The notes beneath the pieces were generated by a model. The model saw only the letters and a program-made list of their open reading frames with translations, ran no database searches and was not told the DNA's origin. Shown here one piece after another: positions 33,389-44,788 of a DNA stretch of 64,000 nucleotides. The position numbers and the translations under genes were made by a program. Source of the DNA: Fragum whitleyi (lineage: Eukaryota; Mollusca; Bivalvia; Cardiida; Cardiidae); NCBI GenBank assembly GCA_948146395.1, contig OX411544.1, positions 96,025,232 through 96,089,231 on the forward strand, read 5' to 3'. Positions within the stretch are counted from its first letter, which is position 1. Each line of letters starts with the position of its first letter.

Positions 33389-33689
33389 GACAATATTATA
33401 CCAGATGCTCTGTCAAGAGTCTAAAATTTTGAATTGTCTTATCTTTAATATAAAATTGAATTTAACAGTACCATTTCACTATATTTTTTGTTTATATGTA
33501 TATATGTTTGTATATATATATCTCTTTTTCAATTCTTTTGATGAAAATTGTTTGTATTTTCATGCTAGATGTGCTGAAATGTTTCAACAAATCATGATAT
33601 TATTAATTATGTAAAGTATATTATCATTGTATATGCTAAAGATAATACAAAAAGAAAGATTTATTTCATAAACCTTTCTTTTTTCTTTC

Positions 33690-33700
33690 AAGGGGGAAAG
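33690..33700 (+). promoter_or_regulatory. Polypurine tract
   Basis: AAGGGGGAAAG ends exactly at the first base of the 3' LTR and would prime plus-strand DNA synthesis. The 33,425-33,689 stretch before it is an AT-rich untranslated region. Confidence 0.85.
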
Positions 33701-34242
33701 TGTTATGTATAAGCTATAAATAAACCTAATGGTATTTACCGTGTCTATTTTTAGACTGGGAATTTTCTTATCTCTTGATTCTGTTACGTAAATGTATGTA
33801 GAATTATGTAGATCTTTCTAGAAAGGCCTTTTGGAAGGTGATTCAGACTCTAGAGTATTCTTATGTTCTATACTATTCCAGATTGTTCTATAGTATTATA
33901 TAAAGGGGTTCCTACAGCATTCTTGGTTCACTTGATTTAGACTTATGGTTTCATTTAGTAGTACTGTGTTAAACTAAAAGGGGATTTCTTGTTATCTTAA
34001 AAGTGTGTTTAAAAGCGTGTTTAATTTTAAATTCGGATATTTTTGGACTTATTATTTGTGGACCAGGAACTTAATTAAATTGGATCTAAAATTAAAACTT
34101 TAGGATTAAACATTCAAGGTATTGTAAATTGTTTTTGTATTAATTTCATATTGTCAATAATTCTGGTATTATTGTCAATAAATATTGTTAATTGTAAAGT
34201 TTGTTGCTGGCTTCTTTGTTCGTGTTACATTGGCACGTAACA
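33701..34242 (+). repeat. 3' LTR
   Basis: 542 bp, same ends as the 5' LTR. It holds AATAAA at 34,177-34,182, followed by T/GT-rich sequence, a likely poly(A) signal of the element. The hexamer is altered in the 5' LTR. Confidence 0.95.
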
Positions 34243-35170
34243 CCTTTTAAACGCTCTGGAGTCCACGGTTATAACCGATTGTCTTCAAACTTGGTCAGAA
34301 TGATTGTGCTATCACAAAGATCGTTCCTATCGAAAATGGATCCGATGCGGCATGCATTATTGGAAAAGGATCCCTATGAAAAATCTAATGAGAAATTCCT
34401 CGCTAACGCTCTCATGTCCGCTGTTTTCATCCTCATCATTGACTTCAAACTTGCCTAGAATACTTGTACTATCGCAACGATGGTTCCTTTCGAAAATGGG
34501 TCCGATCCTTCATGCGTCACGAGAAAAAGGGTCATAATTTAATTAGAAAATCTTCGTTACCGCCCTAAAGTCTGTGATCTTCATCTGTTTAATTAAAACT
34601 TGGTACGAATGATTGGACTATCACAAGGATCTTTCCTTTTGAAAATTGGTAAGATCCGTTAAGCGTCATGGGAAAAGGAGTCCAATGAAAATTTAATTAG
34701 AAAGTCCTCTTTGCCGCTCTAAATTCTACAGTTTTCACCCGATTGACTTCGAATATGCTCAGAGTGTTTGTACTATCACAAAGATAGATTCTTTCGAAAA
34801 TGGGCCAGATCCGTCAAGCGTCACACGAAAGGGGACCAAATGAAAATAAATGAATATTTAAATGAGAAAAGCCTCGTTAACGCTCTTAAGTTCACAGTTT
34901 TCTTCTGATTGACTTCAAACTCGCTCATAATGATTTTAATATCACAAGGATGGTTCCTTTCGAAAATGGTACCGATCCGGCAGGCGTCACAGGAAAAGGG
35001 GCCAAATGAAAATAAATGAAAAAAATCAAATAGGACATCCCCGTTAACGCTCTAGAGTCAGTTTTCAGCAGATTGTGTTCAAGTTTACTCAGAATGATTG
35101 TGTCATCACAATGATTGCTCCCATTTAAAACATTTCTGATCGTTTGAGCGTCACGAGAAAAGGGGCGTAG
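34243..35170 (+). repeat. Tandem array, about 6 units of about 155-165 bp
   Basis: The unit contains (A/C)CGCTCT...GT, then a block around ATTGACTTCAAACT, TCA(G/T)AATGATTGT, ATCACAA(A/G)GAT, TTCCTTTCGAAAATGG, CCGATCCG and GCGTCAC(G)AGAAAAGG. Units begin near 34,249, 34,404, 34,559, 34,713, 34,879 and 35,045. It continues the element whose head is at 27,790-27,864. Short frames across it are not genes. Confidence 0.8.
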
Positions 35171-36823
35171 GTTTGAAATTCAATTTTAAGTATTAATTTT
35201 AACTCTTATCTATATATGCATGGAAGTTAATGAAAAATTCATTAAGTATTCTTCGCCATGTGACTATGTGCATATTGATGTGGTCTGCGCCATAGAGCCT
35301 TTCAGTGACATTTCAAAAATTGACACGCGCGCAATGTTAAGACTCAAATCAGGATTTTTAATTCACGCTAAATACATGGTCGAGCACCTATTGACCCTGC
35401 TCGTACCAGCAATGCATTTTTCATAACCCCCCCCCCTCCCACACACACCGGTGGTTGTCCATACAAGCCAATGTCTGTCTATCACGCAAACTTAAAACTA
35501 TTGAAAATATCACACAAGGGCTCAATTACCATCGCATATCACTATACAGAAGACGCAGGAATTGGCCCTATCCCTGTAATTTTAAAGGGGGGAAATATAC
35601 TGAACAATAAAAATAACGCATCACTGTTCAATGACAAGTGATTGTATCCTGAAATCGATCTCATTATTGATATGACATTACTTCATTTTGGCCATTTTGG
35701 CTACTAGGTACACAATTATGATACAATTTATCCCTGAACTCATACTCACTTGAGTAGAGATACTTGACTGTGATAAACATGTTTTCTGTTCGTACAACAG
35801 ATAGAATGCATCCTACGAAAATAAAGATGACCGAGTATTACAGCAAATAAAGGTGGTAACGAAAAACGGTGTACACCTTTATCAAATCAATCAAAGTTTT
35901 CCAGTTTGGCGGTAACGAAAAAAATGAATTTCTGGACGTCATCGGGCATAGTCATATTGAACTGATTCATTAACGTGATACAAATCAAGGCCACTTGCAC
36001 CTGCCATGAGGGATCATAACTCGTCAGTTGTAAGGTTAAAACGTCGATTTTAACAACTCTTGGTGCTATACTTTGGATGCTGACACGATGAGGAGTCTGC
36101 ATTGTAAAGTGTTTTGGTCGGAAATTCTTTGTGACAAACTCTGTCACAGTTTTCCAGGTTTTAGTGGACTAGTGGTGACAGTGAAACACAAAAACTATGA
36201 ATTATGAGGTCAATGTGATGGTCCATTCTTCTCATGCAATTATAGACTTTCTTCGCGAACACCTTCTTTGAATTATAGCAATGCCTAATCTGTCATCGAC
36301 CGGACTTATCTCAAAATCGAACACATCAGATACGACCTTGTAATGAGCCCGAAAAAGAGCACGAAACCCCAAGGTTTTGAGTCAGATTGAGGCAGCATGC
36401 AGAGCGAATGGATACAAAGTTGGGAGAAAGTCTTGATAAAATTCAGAAATCCAAGTGTCAGACATTCTTTGAGTGCAATATTGCACATGGATTCACGCGC
36501 TCGTGACTTTTACTGAGCAATGGAAATATTACTCTAATGTCAATTTTTTTGGTTTTCTGGTTGGCGTATGTATACGTTGTCAGCCTTTTCGTCACAAACC
36601 AATAATTGGTCAACTTTAATTTTGGTATATAACCATTCCTTCAAACCTTATTTAATTGAAAAGTTATATCTTAAAAATGAAGCGATGCGTAATTTTTGTT
36701 GTTCAGTATAGTATTATTCGAGCCACAAACATAACAGAAAGCTCGCTCGCTCGTGTGTCTATCAAAACTGATTATCGTATTCAAAAGAGATGTAACGTGT
36801 AATGTGTATCATAGGTGCCCCTT
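35171..36823. other. Gene-free stretch
   Basis: No gene that I can support. A 68-codon plus frame at 35,220 and an 86-codon minus frame at 35,887-36,147 have protein-like composition but no recognisable motif or second exon. There is a C run of about 10 at 35,427-35,436. Confidence 0.4.
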
Positions 36824-36829
36824 CCCCCC

Positions 36830-36860
<31 letters not shown>

Positions 36861-36861
36861 A
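36824..36861. repeat. Poly-C tract and (CA)n
   Basis: About 23 C followed by eight CA units. It adjoins the inverted dispersed repeat at 36,875. Confidence 0.9.
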
Positions 36862-36874
36862 ACACTTCGTTTTC

Positions 36875-37200
36875 ATTTGAAATCAGATATAGGTGTATTT
36901 TGTAAACTGAGCTCTGACGTAGGCGCTGAGTCCATTATCATAGGTATATCGGGTACAATTTAAAAGCAAATGATAGGAATATAACCTGACCCCTTCACTG
37001 CAATTATGAAAGTACATTTTAGAGCGAACCTTGCGTTTTAAGACAAGTAATAATGTTGGTTTACAAGGTAAATTTGTAATTTTTCTTCATGCGCTATTTT
37101 AACCTGTTTTATCCATTTCGAACAAATGGCACGAGAATCTAACAGTAAAAAATTGATTTCACGGCTCACCGCGCAAAACCTACCTATACCTTAGCAAATA
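36875..37200 (-). repeat. Dispersed repeat, copy 2 (inverted)
   Basis: It matches 15,640-15,955 in reverse complement: GAGCTCTGACGTAGGCGCTGA, GCACGAGAATCTAACAGTAA and GATTTCACGGCTCACCGCGC. The two copies differ by scattered substitutions and small indels. Confidence 0.7.
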
Positions 37201-37623
37201 AATCGATTTTTCACGGAGGTATTTTAGCTAAAATGCTTATAAATATTTATTCATGCAGTTGAATTAGCTTTTGTTGTCGCACATCTGTGTGTTGAGAGGG
37301 GGAGAGGCAGACAACGATCGGGTATTGGCAATTTAACGTAAATAAAAGTAACAAAAGTAAAAGTAACAAAAAGTAGCAAAAGTTACAAATACTTTTAAAA
37401 GATAGTCTTTTTTCCGAAACCTTCTCAAATAGTACGCAATAAAATGAATACTAATAAAATGATGGTAACACAGTAATAAAGATATGTGAAGCATATCAAT
37501 GTAGCCGACCGTATAATCATATTGAATGAAGTAATTGTCTAAACGATTTTGTAATGCACTGTTGATTTTTATGTGCAAGTACATCCATTGTTCTTGATCT
37601 TCTATAAGAAGCGGATTTGCATT
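37201..37623. other. Gene-free stretch
   Basis: It holds short AAAAGTAACA repeats at 37,340-37,385. No gene is supported. Confidence 0.4.
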
Positions 37624-37758
37624 AGCCCTGCGTTCAGGATGGCGAAAAGGTGCAAAAAGTTTTTCCAATTATACCCCGCTTTGCACGCGTACTTGCGTGC
37701 AAAGCGGGGTATAATTGGAAATCTGTTATTACCGTTTTGTCATCCTGAACGCAGGGCT
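37624..37758. repeat. PAL-1 palindrome, best preserved copy
   Basis: A 135-bp sequence runs from AGCCCTGCGTTCAGGAT to its exact inverse ATCCTGAACGCAGGGCT. The core CCAATTATACCCCGCTTTGC is matched by GCAAAGCGGGGTATAATTGG around CACGCGTACTTGCGTG. Both arms share the CCAATTATA variant that other copies lack. The open frames across it on both strands are by-products of the symmetry. Confidence 0.9.
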
Positions 37759-38924
37759 GGATTTAACCTTATCTCGAGTTCAAACCTAAGTCTGTTGAGC
37801 AGCGGTTGTATGAACTTAGTGTAATTGTCTATTGTTTTTATATATAAAATATATAATAGATCTTTTATATCTAATAATATTAATACTGTTTATTGTTATT
37901 ATATATATTGTTTATCTCTTTAATTTATGTCTTTTTTACATAGATAAGTTTTTGATAATGCAAAATAAAAATAACAACTTCAATGATAAAAACAACAAAA
38001 ATGAAAACTGAAATAAAAATATTGACAAAAAGTGATGAATTGAAGAAACGGAGCTTATCAACATGGAAATGTACAATAATAATAACATTGCAGGTTTCAA
38101 TTGATTATCAGAGCGGAAAAGACATATTAAGTCCTTCTAACATCTGGCACACCGGTGATGACTAAAAAAGGCATAAGGTTATGTCGAATCAAGTAAATCC
38201 ATACCAAATCAGAGACTGTTTCTAGACAAGTGGCTGAGTCAAGGTTCGAATTCAATGTCCTAGGAGGGACAGGCAGACGTGTTACCTGCTCAGCTAACCG
38301 GGCACGGTCTTGTTCGCAGGACAGAAAACTCGCAAATGCGTAAAAACCCGTCACGATAAAAGGGACCATCTGGACACTTCGTAAAATAGATATTTGACAA
38401 AGAGATTGGGTCTAGAAGAGCTCTACAAGAGGTTGCTCTTAGAAAATAGTTGTATGGCTCGTTGTAGAGTGCATTCTATACCCGAAAGTGAGAAAAGCAA
38501 AGCGGCGACGCGAATGAGGGTTAGTTAATACGAGAGAATAACTATGAGATTGAAACAATAAGAATGAAAGGGTACAGCAACATGAGAACGACAACATGAG
38601 AGAATAACGACGTGAGTGAATGAATACGATTAAGAAGAACAACCATGCGAGCGACAGGGTACAACAGTACGAGAGTATCGCGATTTGAGTAAAACAATAA
38701 GAATAAGAGGTTCCGCCATGCGACAGAGCGAGAGAAAAGTGAGAAAAAAATCAATGCGTCGATGCAAACGACATGATACGACACTGCCAGGTCATCACAT
38801 TGGTAAAAGGTTAAAAGACTAAGTATAAGAGGACAGGGGCATGCAAACGACAGGAAACGTCAATGTAAGAGTATTGTAGGGATGATTGTATTTCACGTTA
38901 TTTTGAGTATTAAGTACAATTGCC
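37759..38924. other. Gene-free stretch with SINE-like segment
   Basis: It contains a candidate tRNA-like head (separate entry) and a stretch at 38,540-38,760 of irregular AACATGAGAG/ACGAGAGTA echoes. No coding gene is supported. Confidence 0.4.
38225..38320 (-). repeat. Possible tRNA-derived SINE head
   Basis: The minus strand has GGTTAGCTGAGCAGGTAAC, an A-box-like block, and 30-40 bases on ATTCGAACC, a weak B-box. The spacing is right for an RNA polymerase III promoter. No tail or target duplication was identified. Confidence 0.4.
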
Positions 38925-39103
38925 TTAGCACATATAAAAAGCGTTTTGTTTAAGGCATGTGCTAGGGCCAAATTTGCACTTTATACTCTTTAAACGCAGT
39001 GAAATACAGTGCGTTAGCACATATAAAAAAGCGTTTTGTTTAAGGCATGTGCTAGGGCCAAATTTGCACTTTATACTCTTTAAACGCAGTGAAATACAGT
39101 GGG
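38925..39103. repeat. Two tandem copies of an 89-bp unit
   Basis: The unit from TTAGCACATATAAAAAGCG to GAAATACAGTG occurs twice in a row (38,925-39,013 and 39,014-39,103). The copies are identical except for one extra A and the junction base. The near identity shows a recent duplication. Confidence 0.92.
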
Positions 39104-40722
39104 CCATTATATTTGCAATTTAAACCTAGAAACAATTATAAAAACTCGACCTCTTTTTTCTGCGCGTTGTGAAAAATAACATGATCTATTTTTTGGATCG
39201 CATAGTAAACGCGTATTGTATCTCGCTATCGAAGTTTGCTGACATAATTTTTAATAAAATAAGCGACAACTTGGACATTTCTAGAGGTATTCATGATCAG
39301 AAAATCATTTCTGTCGAGAAATTCTCCATTATAAAAACAAAATCGTCGTGATCAAGCTAGCTTTAGAGGGTTGCTGGGTGGTCTTCGTCGACTCGCTGTA
39401 AACGGCGACTCAGCACCAGAGCTGAATGCTTGTAATCAAATTTATTCGAAAATTCCTAAGTGATCAAATTAGAGATAGGGGAGGGGGGGTTATGGAAGGG
39501 GGAACGAGGTATTTTCGAGTTCCTTAAACATAGGCCTTGCAGATCTATCTTGGGGGGGGGGGGGGGGGGGGGGGTTCCCCAAAACACCTATTGCATTTTA
39601 TACAGAAATAGAGTGCAGCAGATTTCTCCACGTGATGCGATATAAACCAATCAGATTAATTTCACTTTGTTGAATTGCATTTATATCGATGTGAGAGATA
39701 GTGAAAATACAAAAGTATATGCCTCTCGTGACAAATTTAGCAAAATTGCTGTTATCATACAAATATTTTACTGTAAACAAAATTCAATGTAGAGTTCTGT
39801 AAAATTAGGATATAATTGATTTTAACCTTACCCTGCTGATTTTGCTTCAAAACAAGTTGCCAATTTAGCGAACAAAAACCAGTGTGGCTTAAATTTGAAC
39901 TCTTCTTTTACAATTTCAAAAGTAGAAATAAATCAGCGTTTGACTAAGATCAGACTGCATGCCTTTTGCAGGCTGATCTTAGTCTATACCGTCTGTCAAA
40001 GCTTTGTGCATAACAGGAAAATTTCAATAACAGCATTTGCAGGGTGAATCTAAAATCTGTGACGGAGAAGATTTTACATGTGTAATAGACCTATGTTTTT
40101 GCGTTTTCTGCTTTGTACAAAATATTTGTACCAAGGAAATGATTTAATTATATGCTATCACAACTAAATGAAACATCTCTAGTTCATTACGTGTGTTAAT
40201 GAGTAAGTTATCATTACATACAAGTGGGTTGTTTACCGGTTTGTCGGATTCATTATGATTCAATTCATTTCATAAGAACTAGGTCATAAGGAACTATTTG
40301 GTACATCAAACCAGCAATTCATGGACTAATCCCTGCTAATTAAACTATTATTAAAACTGTAATAATAACACGATGGTGTTAAACGCGTATATGAAACAAA
40401 GAGAATTAAATAGTTATTTATTCGCAATAAAATTCATATGTCCCGTGTTTGACTGTGCACGCAGATAGCTCCGCAAATTTATGACGCCATACGTCATCTT
40501 TAGTAAGAACGTTGATGCTTTTGACGTCACATAATACACGTGTTACATGACGCGCGTCGTTTTCTGTGAAATTCTCCCAACGTAAAAATCATTACTTATT
40601 GATTAAATTTACATCCAGAAAATTTCAATATTACTATTTAACACCCAGAAAAGGGTTATAAGACTAATCTCAGAATGTCGATCGTGTTTAAAATGGATAT
40701 AATTTCATTTTCACTTGATGTT
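39104..40722. other. Gene-free stretch with poly-G tract
   Basis: A run of 23 G at 39,552-39,574 is the only notable feature. No gene is supported. Confidence 0.45.
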
Positions 40723-40838
40723 TCTAGGAATAAAGTCTGATTGGGGAGGAGTTATATGCAAAGCAAAATCCTCAGGCTCCGCCCTCGGATTTCAAATTTT
40801 GCATATAACTCCTCCTCCACCAGACTTTATTCCTAGAC
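40723..40838. repeat. Long imperfect palindrome
   Basis: The left arm CTAGGAATAAAGTCTG...GGAGGAGTTATATGCAAA is matched by TTTGCATATAACTCCTCC...CAGACTTTATTCCTAG. The centre, CCTCAGGCTCCGCCCTCGG, recalls the GGCAGAGCC centre of PAL-2. It would fold as a hairpin of about 115 bases. Confidence 0.85.
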
Positions 40839-43014
40839 ACGTCAACGCGAAAAGAAAAAAAAAAATCATAAACAATAATGATATTGATTTAATTAAAGCC
40901 CGTAAATATCATTATAAAACAAAATAGATTAACATGAGAGAAAATACAATCGAGATCTTACATTTATAAGAATTTGTGGATGTCGATCTTCTCTTCCTAT
41001 CATGTGTTCCTTCATTAGCTTCAATAAAGTTCAAGTCTAATAAAAAAAAACATCGGTGACGCCGACAAGTCTACGATCGCTTTCAAATCGACCGATTAGA
41101 AAAAAATATCGTCATACCTGAGTACGCAACTATAGGAGGAAAAAAAGTATTTTGCAGTCAAATTAAAAGTCATTTTACTATGTAAACGCCAAAAAATACA
41201 ACAAGAAGTTATAGAAAAAAAATTATTATCTAAATATTCAATTGAAATTCAGTGGACAATAAATTCAAGATACACTATCGATAAAATAACATTTTGTATT
41301 TCGAAAACGAATGTATGTGTTGGTTTGTGGGTGGTGGTGGTGGTTGGGGGGGGGGGGGGGGGGGGGGGGGGGACATTACACTGTTTCCACACTGACGTTC
41401 GTTCCGGAAATACCTTATGCCTACATTACGAATTCATTTACTCTAATGTAATTTTCGTGTATACAGCGACCTATCAATTAAATTATTTTGTTTATCGAAA
41501 ATGTCATACTGTAGGTAAAAACATGTTTACTGCCATGGATATATTCCTGTGATATATTACGCGAAAAAGGATCTTCAATAAGTTTTGCACAGTCTGTGTG
41601 CCAAATCTCTCTTTTTTATACTCCCAGAATGTGTGAGCACGTAGCCGCCGCTTTGTCTGTCCGTCCCTCCGTTCATCCATCCGTCATTCAATCCGTCCGT
41701 CCGATTTCTCCATAACCCTTGGGCCAAATTTAATGACAATTCACATGTGAAGCCCCTTGATATTGAGCTGATGCATTTTCCCGGTTTTTTTGAATTTGAG
41801 GTCTCGTCATGGAAAAGGTGGCCTTAAAATAAAAATCCGTTTTTCTCCTATTTCTCCATGCATAAATGTCAGAATTCATTGAAATGGCCTTGATCATAAA
41901 CTATTTGAGAAATAAGCATAGAAACGCGTCAGGGTCCCTAATGTTGTTAGCTTTATGTATACTCTGTTTCTCAGAAAAAAAATAATTTGTCATATCCTTC
42001 GATTGGTAAGATATATAGTCATCATACTTCACACGTGGATTCTTTTTGACAATACCTTTCTGTTGGTATCAAGTTCAAGGTCATAAGTCATGGTCAAAGT
42101 CAAGGTCTCTAGATCTTTCAGAAAATACCAAAATCAAGGTCATCAGTAAAGGTCAAGGTCATATTTTACGTAAGCTCTCTTTTTTTATATTTTTAGTCTC
42201 CCTTTAGTCTCCCTTGAAATCTTCTAAATGCGATCTCTTATTCCTGAGTCTGCTCGTTTGATCTAACTTCTTATAGCGACTTTTAGTTTTTTTCCTACCG
42301 ATATCTTTGAGGAATATGCCTTCAAGTAATTTAATGGGTTTTTCAATTAATTACATGCGTGTCTGACGAGGAAGTATTAAACTGCCAAAGTGAATTTGGA
42401 TATGCCCTTTTTTTTAACAGAAACTATTGATCCGAAGCTACATATTAAGAGCGTTGTGGAGACTTTTAGACTGTGTGGGTACACTTGCTGATCTGCCTTG
42501 TTTCCTGGGCGTCGACATCATTTTACTATACGATTATCACATTTGTTGGCCACAAATGTCGGCAACAATATTGTCTGCGGCTCGGGATCGAACATGAAAC
42601 CATGTGATTGAATATCAAACGAGTTATGAACTTTATTAAGGCCACGACAAATATTCATCGAAATCTGCGACTGCAAAAATGCAGAGTTATTGTATATCTT
42701 ATTGTTTTAAGGTTATATAGACTAATAACTAAACAACGGATTCATTCAAGTACATGAATGCATCCTAATCCGTTATTGTTTGTTAACTTCGTGTGTGATA
42801 AACGGCAGTCGATGAATCTTCAATAACAAACTGTTTTTCATCCCAGAATCAAGAAATATATTTAATAGAATTCAGAGAAATAATGTCTTCCCTGTTGACA
42901 AGCCGTCATCGTGGTTGATTAAATACAACGATGCTGGCCTTACAACAGCATTAGTTCTTTCAATTTTAGAAAGTTCTAGTTCATGATTCAAATTAAAGAG
43001 CCAATGTTGCGGGC
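40839..43014. other. Gene-free stretch with low-complexity DNA
   Basis: A run of 27 G lies at 41,346-41,372. From about 41,628 to 42,180 there is a decayed repeat with TCCGTCCCTCCGTTCATCCA at its start and several AAGGTCAAGGTCA echoes near 42,070-42,160, similar in style to the tandem-repeat elements elsewhere. Near 42,575-42,600 CTCGGGATCGAACATGAAAC is a possible tRNA-like B-box on the minus strand. No gene is supported. Confidence 0.45.
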
Positions 43015-43078
43015 ACTCATTGGAATCGTCTTTTTAAGACGATTCCATTGAGTACCCATAACATAGGGTTTGGATGAG
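43015..43078. repeat. Small hairpin repeat, copy 1
   Basis: ACTCATTGGAATCGTC and GACGATTCCATTGAGT pair almost perfectly around TTTTTAA, followed by ACCCATAACATAGGG. The same tail follows a related series of half-sites at 44,030-44,140. Confidence 0.75.
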
Positions 43079-44654
43079 AAATAATATATTTAGATTACCA
43101 GTACTCGTTGCACCCAGAGCTTAAATGTAGTGTTAGCCATAACAATAGATGGACAATAGCGATTGTGTGAACAAACACCAGACAATGGTCGTCCATCATG
43201 TTAAATCTATTGGAACCATCATGATGCTGGATCATTTTTAGGGGAATTATTTCAATACATGATTAACCGTGGGCGCCATTTATTCATTGAAATGCTAATA
43301 ATTGTGAGTGAATCTGACCATCGATTGCTGGTAAAGGTTACGGGGCGGTTGTCTTATTTTCAGTCAGTAAAACTTGTTCGCTCGTAAGCCATTATTTAGT
43401 CTGCAAACAGTTTTCCCTTTTCCTTTTTTCGTATAGAAAAACTTTATTTCCACTTGACTATGAACTACGAGCTTGAACCTATTTCACCTTAAGTTCCAGG
43501 TTATCTTTAATTGTCATTTTTAATTTATTTTTGTAGTGATTCGGTGTTAACTATTGCAGTGGTCCGAATCTGCAATATGCCGCTGAGAGCGTTTCATCTT
43601 CTGCGTATGTTTATCCACCAACTCACCCATCCGTCTGCTCATCGTCAATCAACCCTCCAACCTATCCGTCCTTCCATTTAATTCTAAACAAAAAAATGTC
43701 TCCCACCAATTGATTGATAATCATTACATTTTGTGGAAAAGTAGCTTAGGGCTATGATAGTATAGTATGGTAGCACTGAGACTAGAATTACCAGGAAAGC
43801 ATCGTTAGTTACTCCAGCCGCTGCGATTGGACTAAAAGTTGTTAAAATTATGTTGAACCCAAAAAAATTAAATCTATAAAAACTAGATAACAAAATAATT
43901 TAGATGGTTTTAACCGAATGTTCCTTATCTAATGTCCTTGGTTAAAGAGCTACAGATAGAGGGGGATAATTTGGCTGGCAAATAAGAATATTTTTTATTA
44001 TACTTGCACAAATCCCACATTGTATGTACTAATTGGAATTGTCTTGTTAGGACAATTTTATGTACTCATTTGAATTGTCTCGTTGAGACAAATTAAATTG
44101 TATCGTTGAAACAAATCAAATAGGTACCCATAACATAGGGGTTAAAGGAGAAATTAGATTGTAGACAGGAGTTATCCCCTCTTATCTGGACCTTTGCTTG
44201 GATTTATTCTCATGGTTTTATGCCGAGTCGTGAAGAGGGCTCATCAGCTATTTTATATTGTAACGTTGACACGTATTGCCTTCTAAAAATATTCATATGA
44301 AGACTTTACGTATTCTGATAGAATTGAAGTGATATTTCCAGTAGCATTACCTTAAATTAGAATCGCAATATTTCAAACAAATTATGCGTTTACCAATGAT
44401 ATTTTGTGCCACGAAATGTCAGCCTTTATCGTATTATCTAAGAAACATCAACTGGGCATTATGACGATGTAAAGTTTTATTCCAATTTTAAAAGTTGTCT
44501 CTCATTTCTTTTAAGATCGTCTACTGTATTCTTCAGTAATTGCTTTTATCCATATACAATAGTCAGTTGGTTTAGGCATTGCTACTCCATGTGCCAGTGT
44601 GTCAGACTCTCTGTCCGAAGTTGTCATTTTGGGAGACGTTCAACGTCACACACC
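43079..44654. other. Gene-free stretch
   Basis: Apart from the hairpin relative at 44,030-44,140, nothing is supported. Confidence 0.4.
44030..44140. repeat. Small hairpin repeat, copy 2 (expanded)
   Basis: TTGGAATTGTCTTGTTAGGACAA, TTTGAATTGTCTCGTTGAGACAA and TTGTATCGTTGAAACAA are three successive short hairpins, then GGTACCCATAACATAGGG as at 43,053. Confidence 0.65.
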
Positions 44655-44788
44655 AACTTTGCGTTCAGGATGACAAAATGGTACAAACAGTTTTCCCATT
44701 ATACCCCCCTTTACACGTACATTTGCGTGCAAAGCGGGGTATAATTGGCAAACTGTTTGTACCGTTTCGTCATCCTGAACGCTGGGCA
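44655..44788. repeat. PAL-1 palindrome
   Basis: It runs from TTTGCGTTCAGGATGACAAAA to TCATCCTGAACGCTGGGC, with the centre TTTACACGTACATTTGCGTG then CAAAGCGGGGTATAATTGGC. Both arms are long and well matched. Confidence 0.85.

Larger units (their letters stand above)
27865..34242 (+). mobile_element. Ty3/gypsy-type LTR retrotransposon, Gmr1-like, complete
   Basis: A 6,378-bp element with two 542-bp LTRs that I find to differ at one base. LTRs start TGTTA and end TAACA. A 4-bp target duplication CCTT flanks it (27,861-27,864 and 34,243-34,246). It has a primer binding site, a polypurine tract and one long gag-pol frame. The domain order is capsid, zinc knuckle, protease, integrase, reverse transcriptase, RNase H. 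Integrase before RT is the copia order, but the RT and integrase sequences are Ty3-like. This combination is known from the Gmr1 group. Near-identical LTRs mean very recent insertion. Confidence 0.95.

Noticed and set aside
35887..36147. 86-codon minus-strand frame with protein-like composition
   Set aside because: No recognisable motif, no second exon, no repeat in the window supports it; left as unannotated.
37573..37824. Frames on both strands with a shared peptide (LRAKRGIIG..., CHPERRA...) also seen at 44,579, 653 and 12,432
   Set aside because: The shared peptide comes from the PAL-1 palindrome, which reads alike on both strands; there is no conserved start or stop.
41660..41705. Regularly repeated TCCGTCC/TCCATCC blocks resembling a CRISPR-like array
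   Set aside because: Repeats are 4-5 bases with no spacers and occur at the head of eukaryotic repeat elements.
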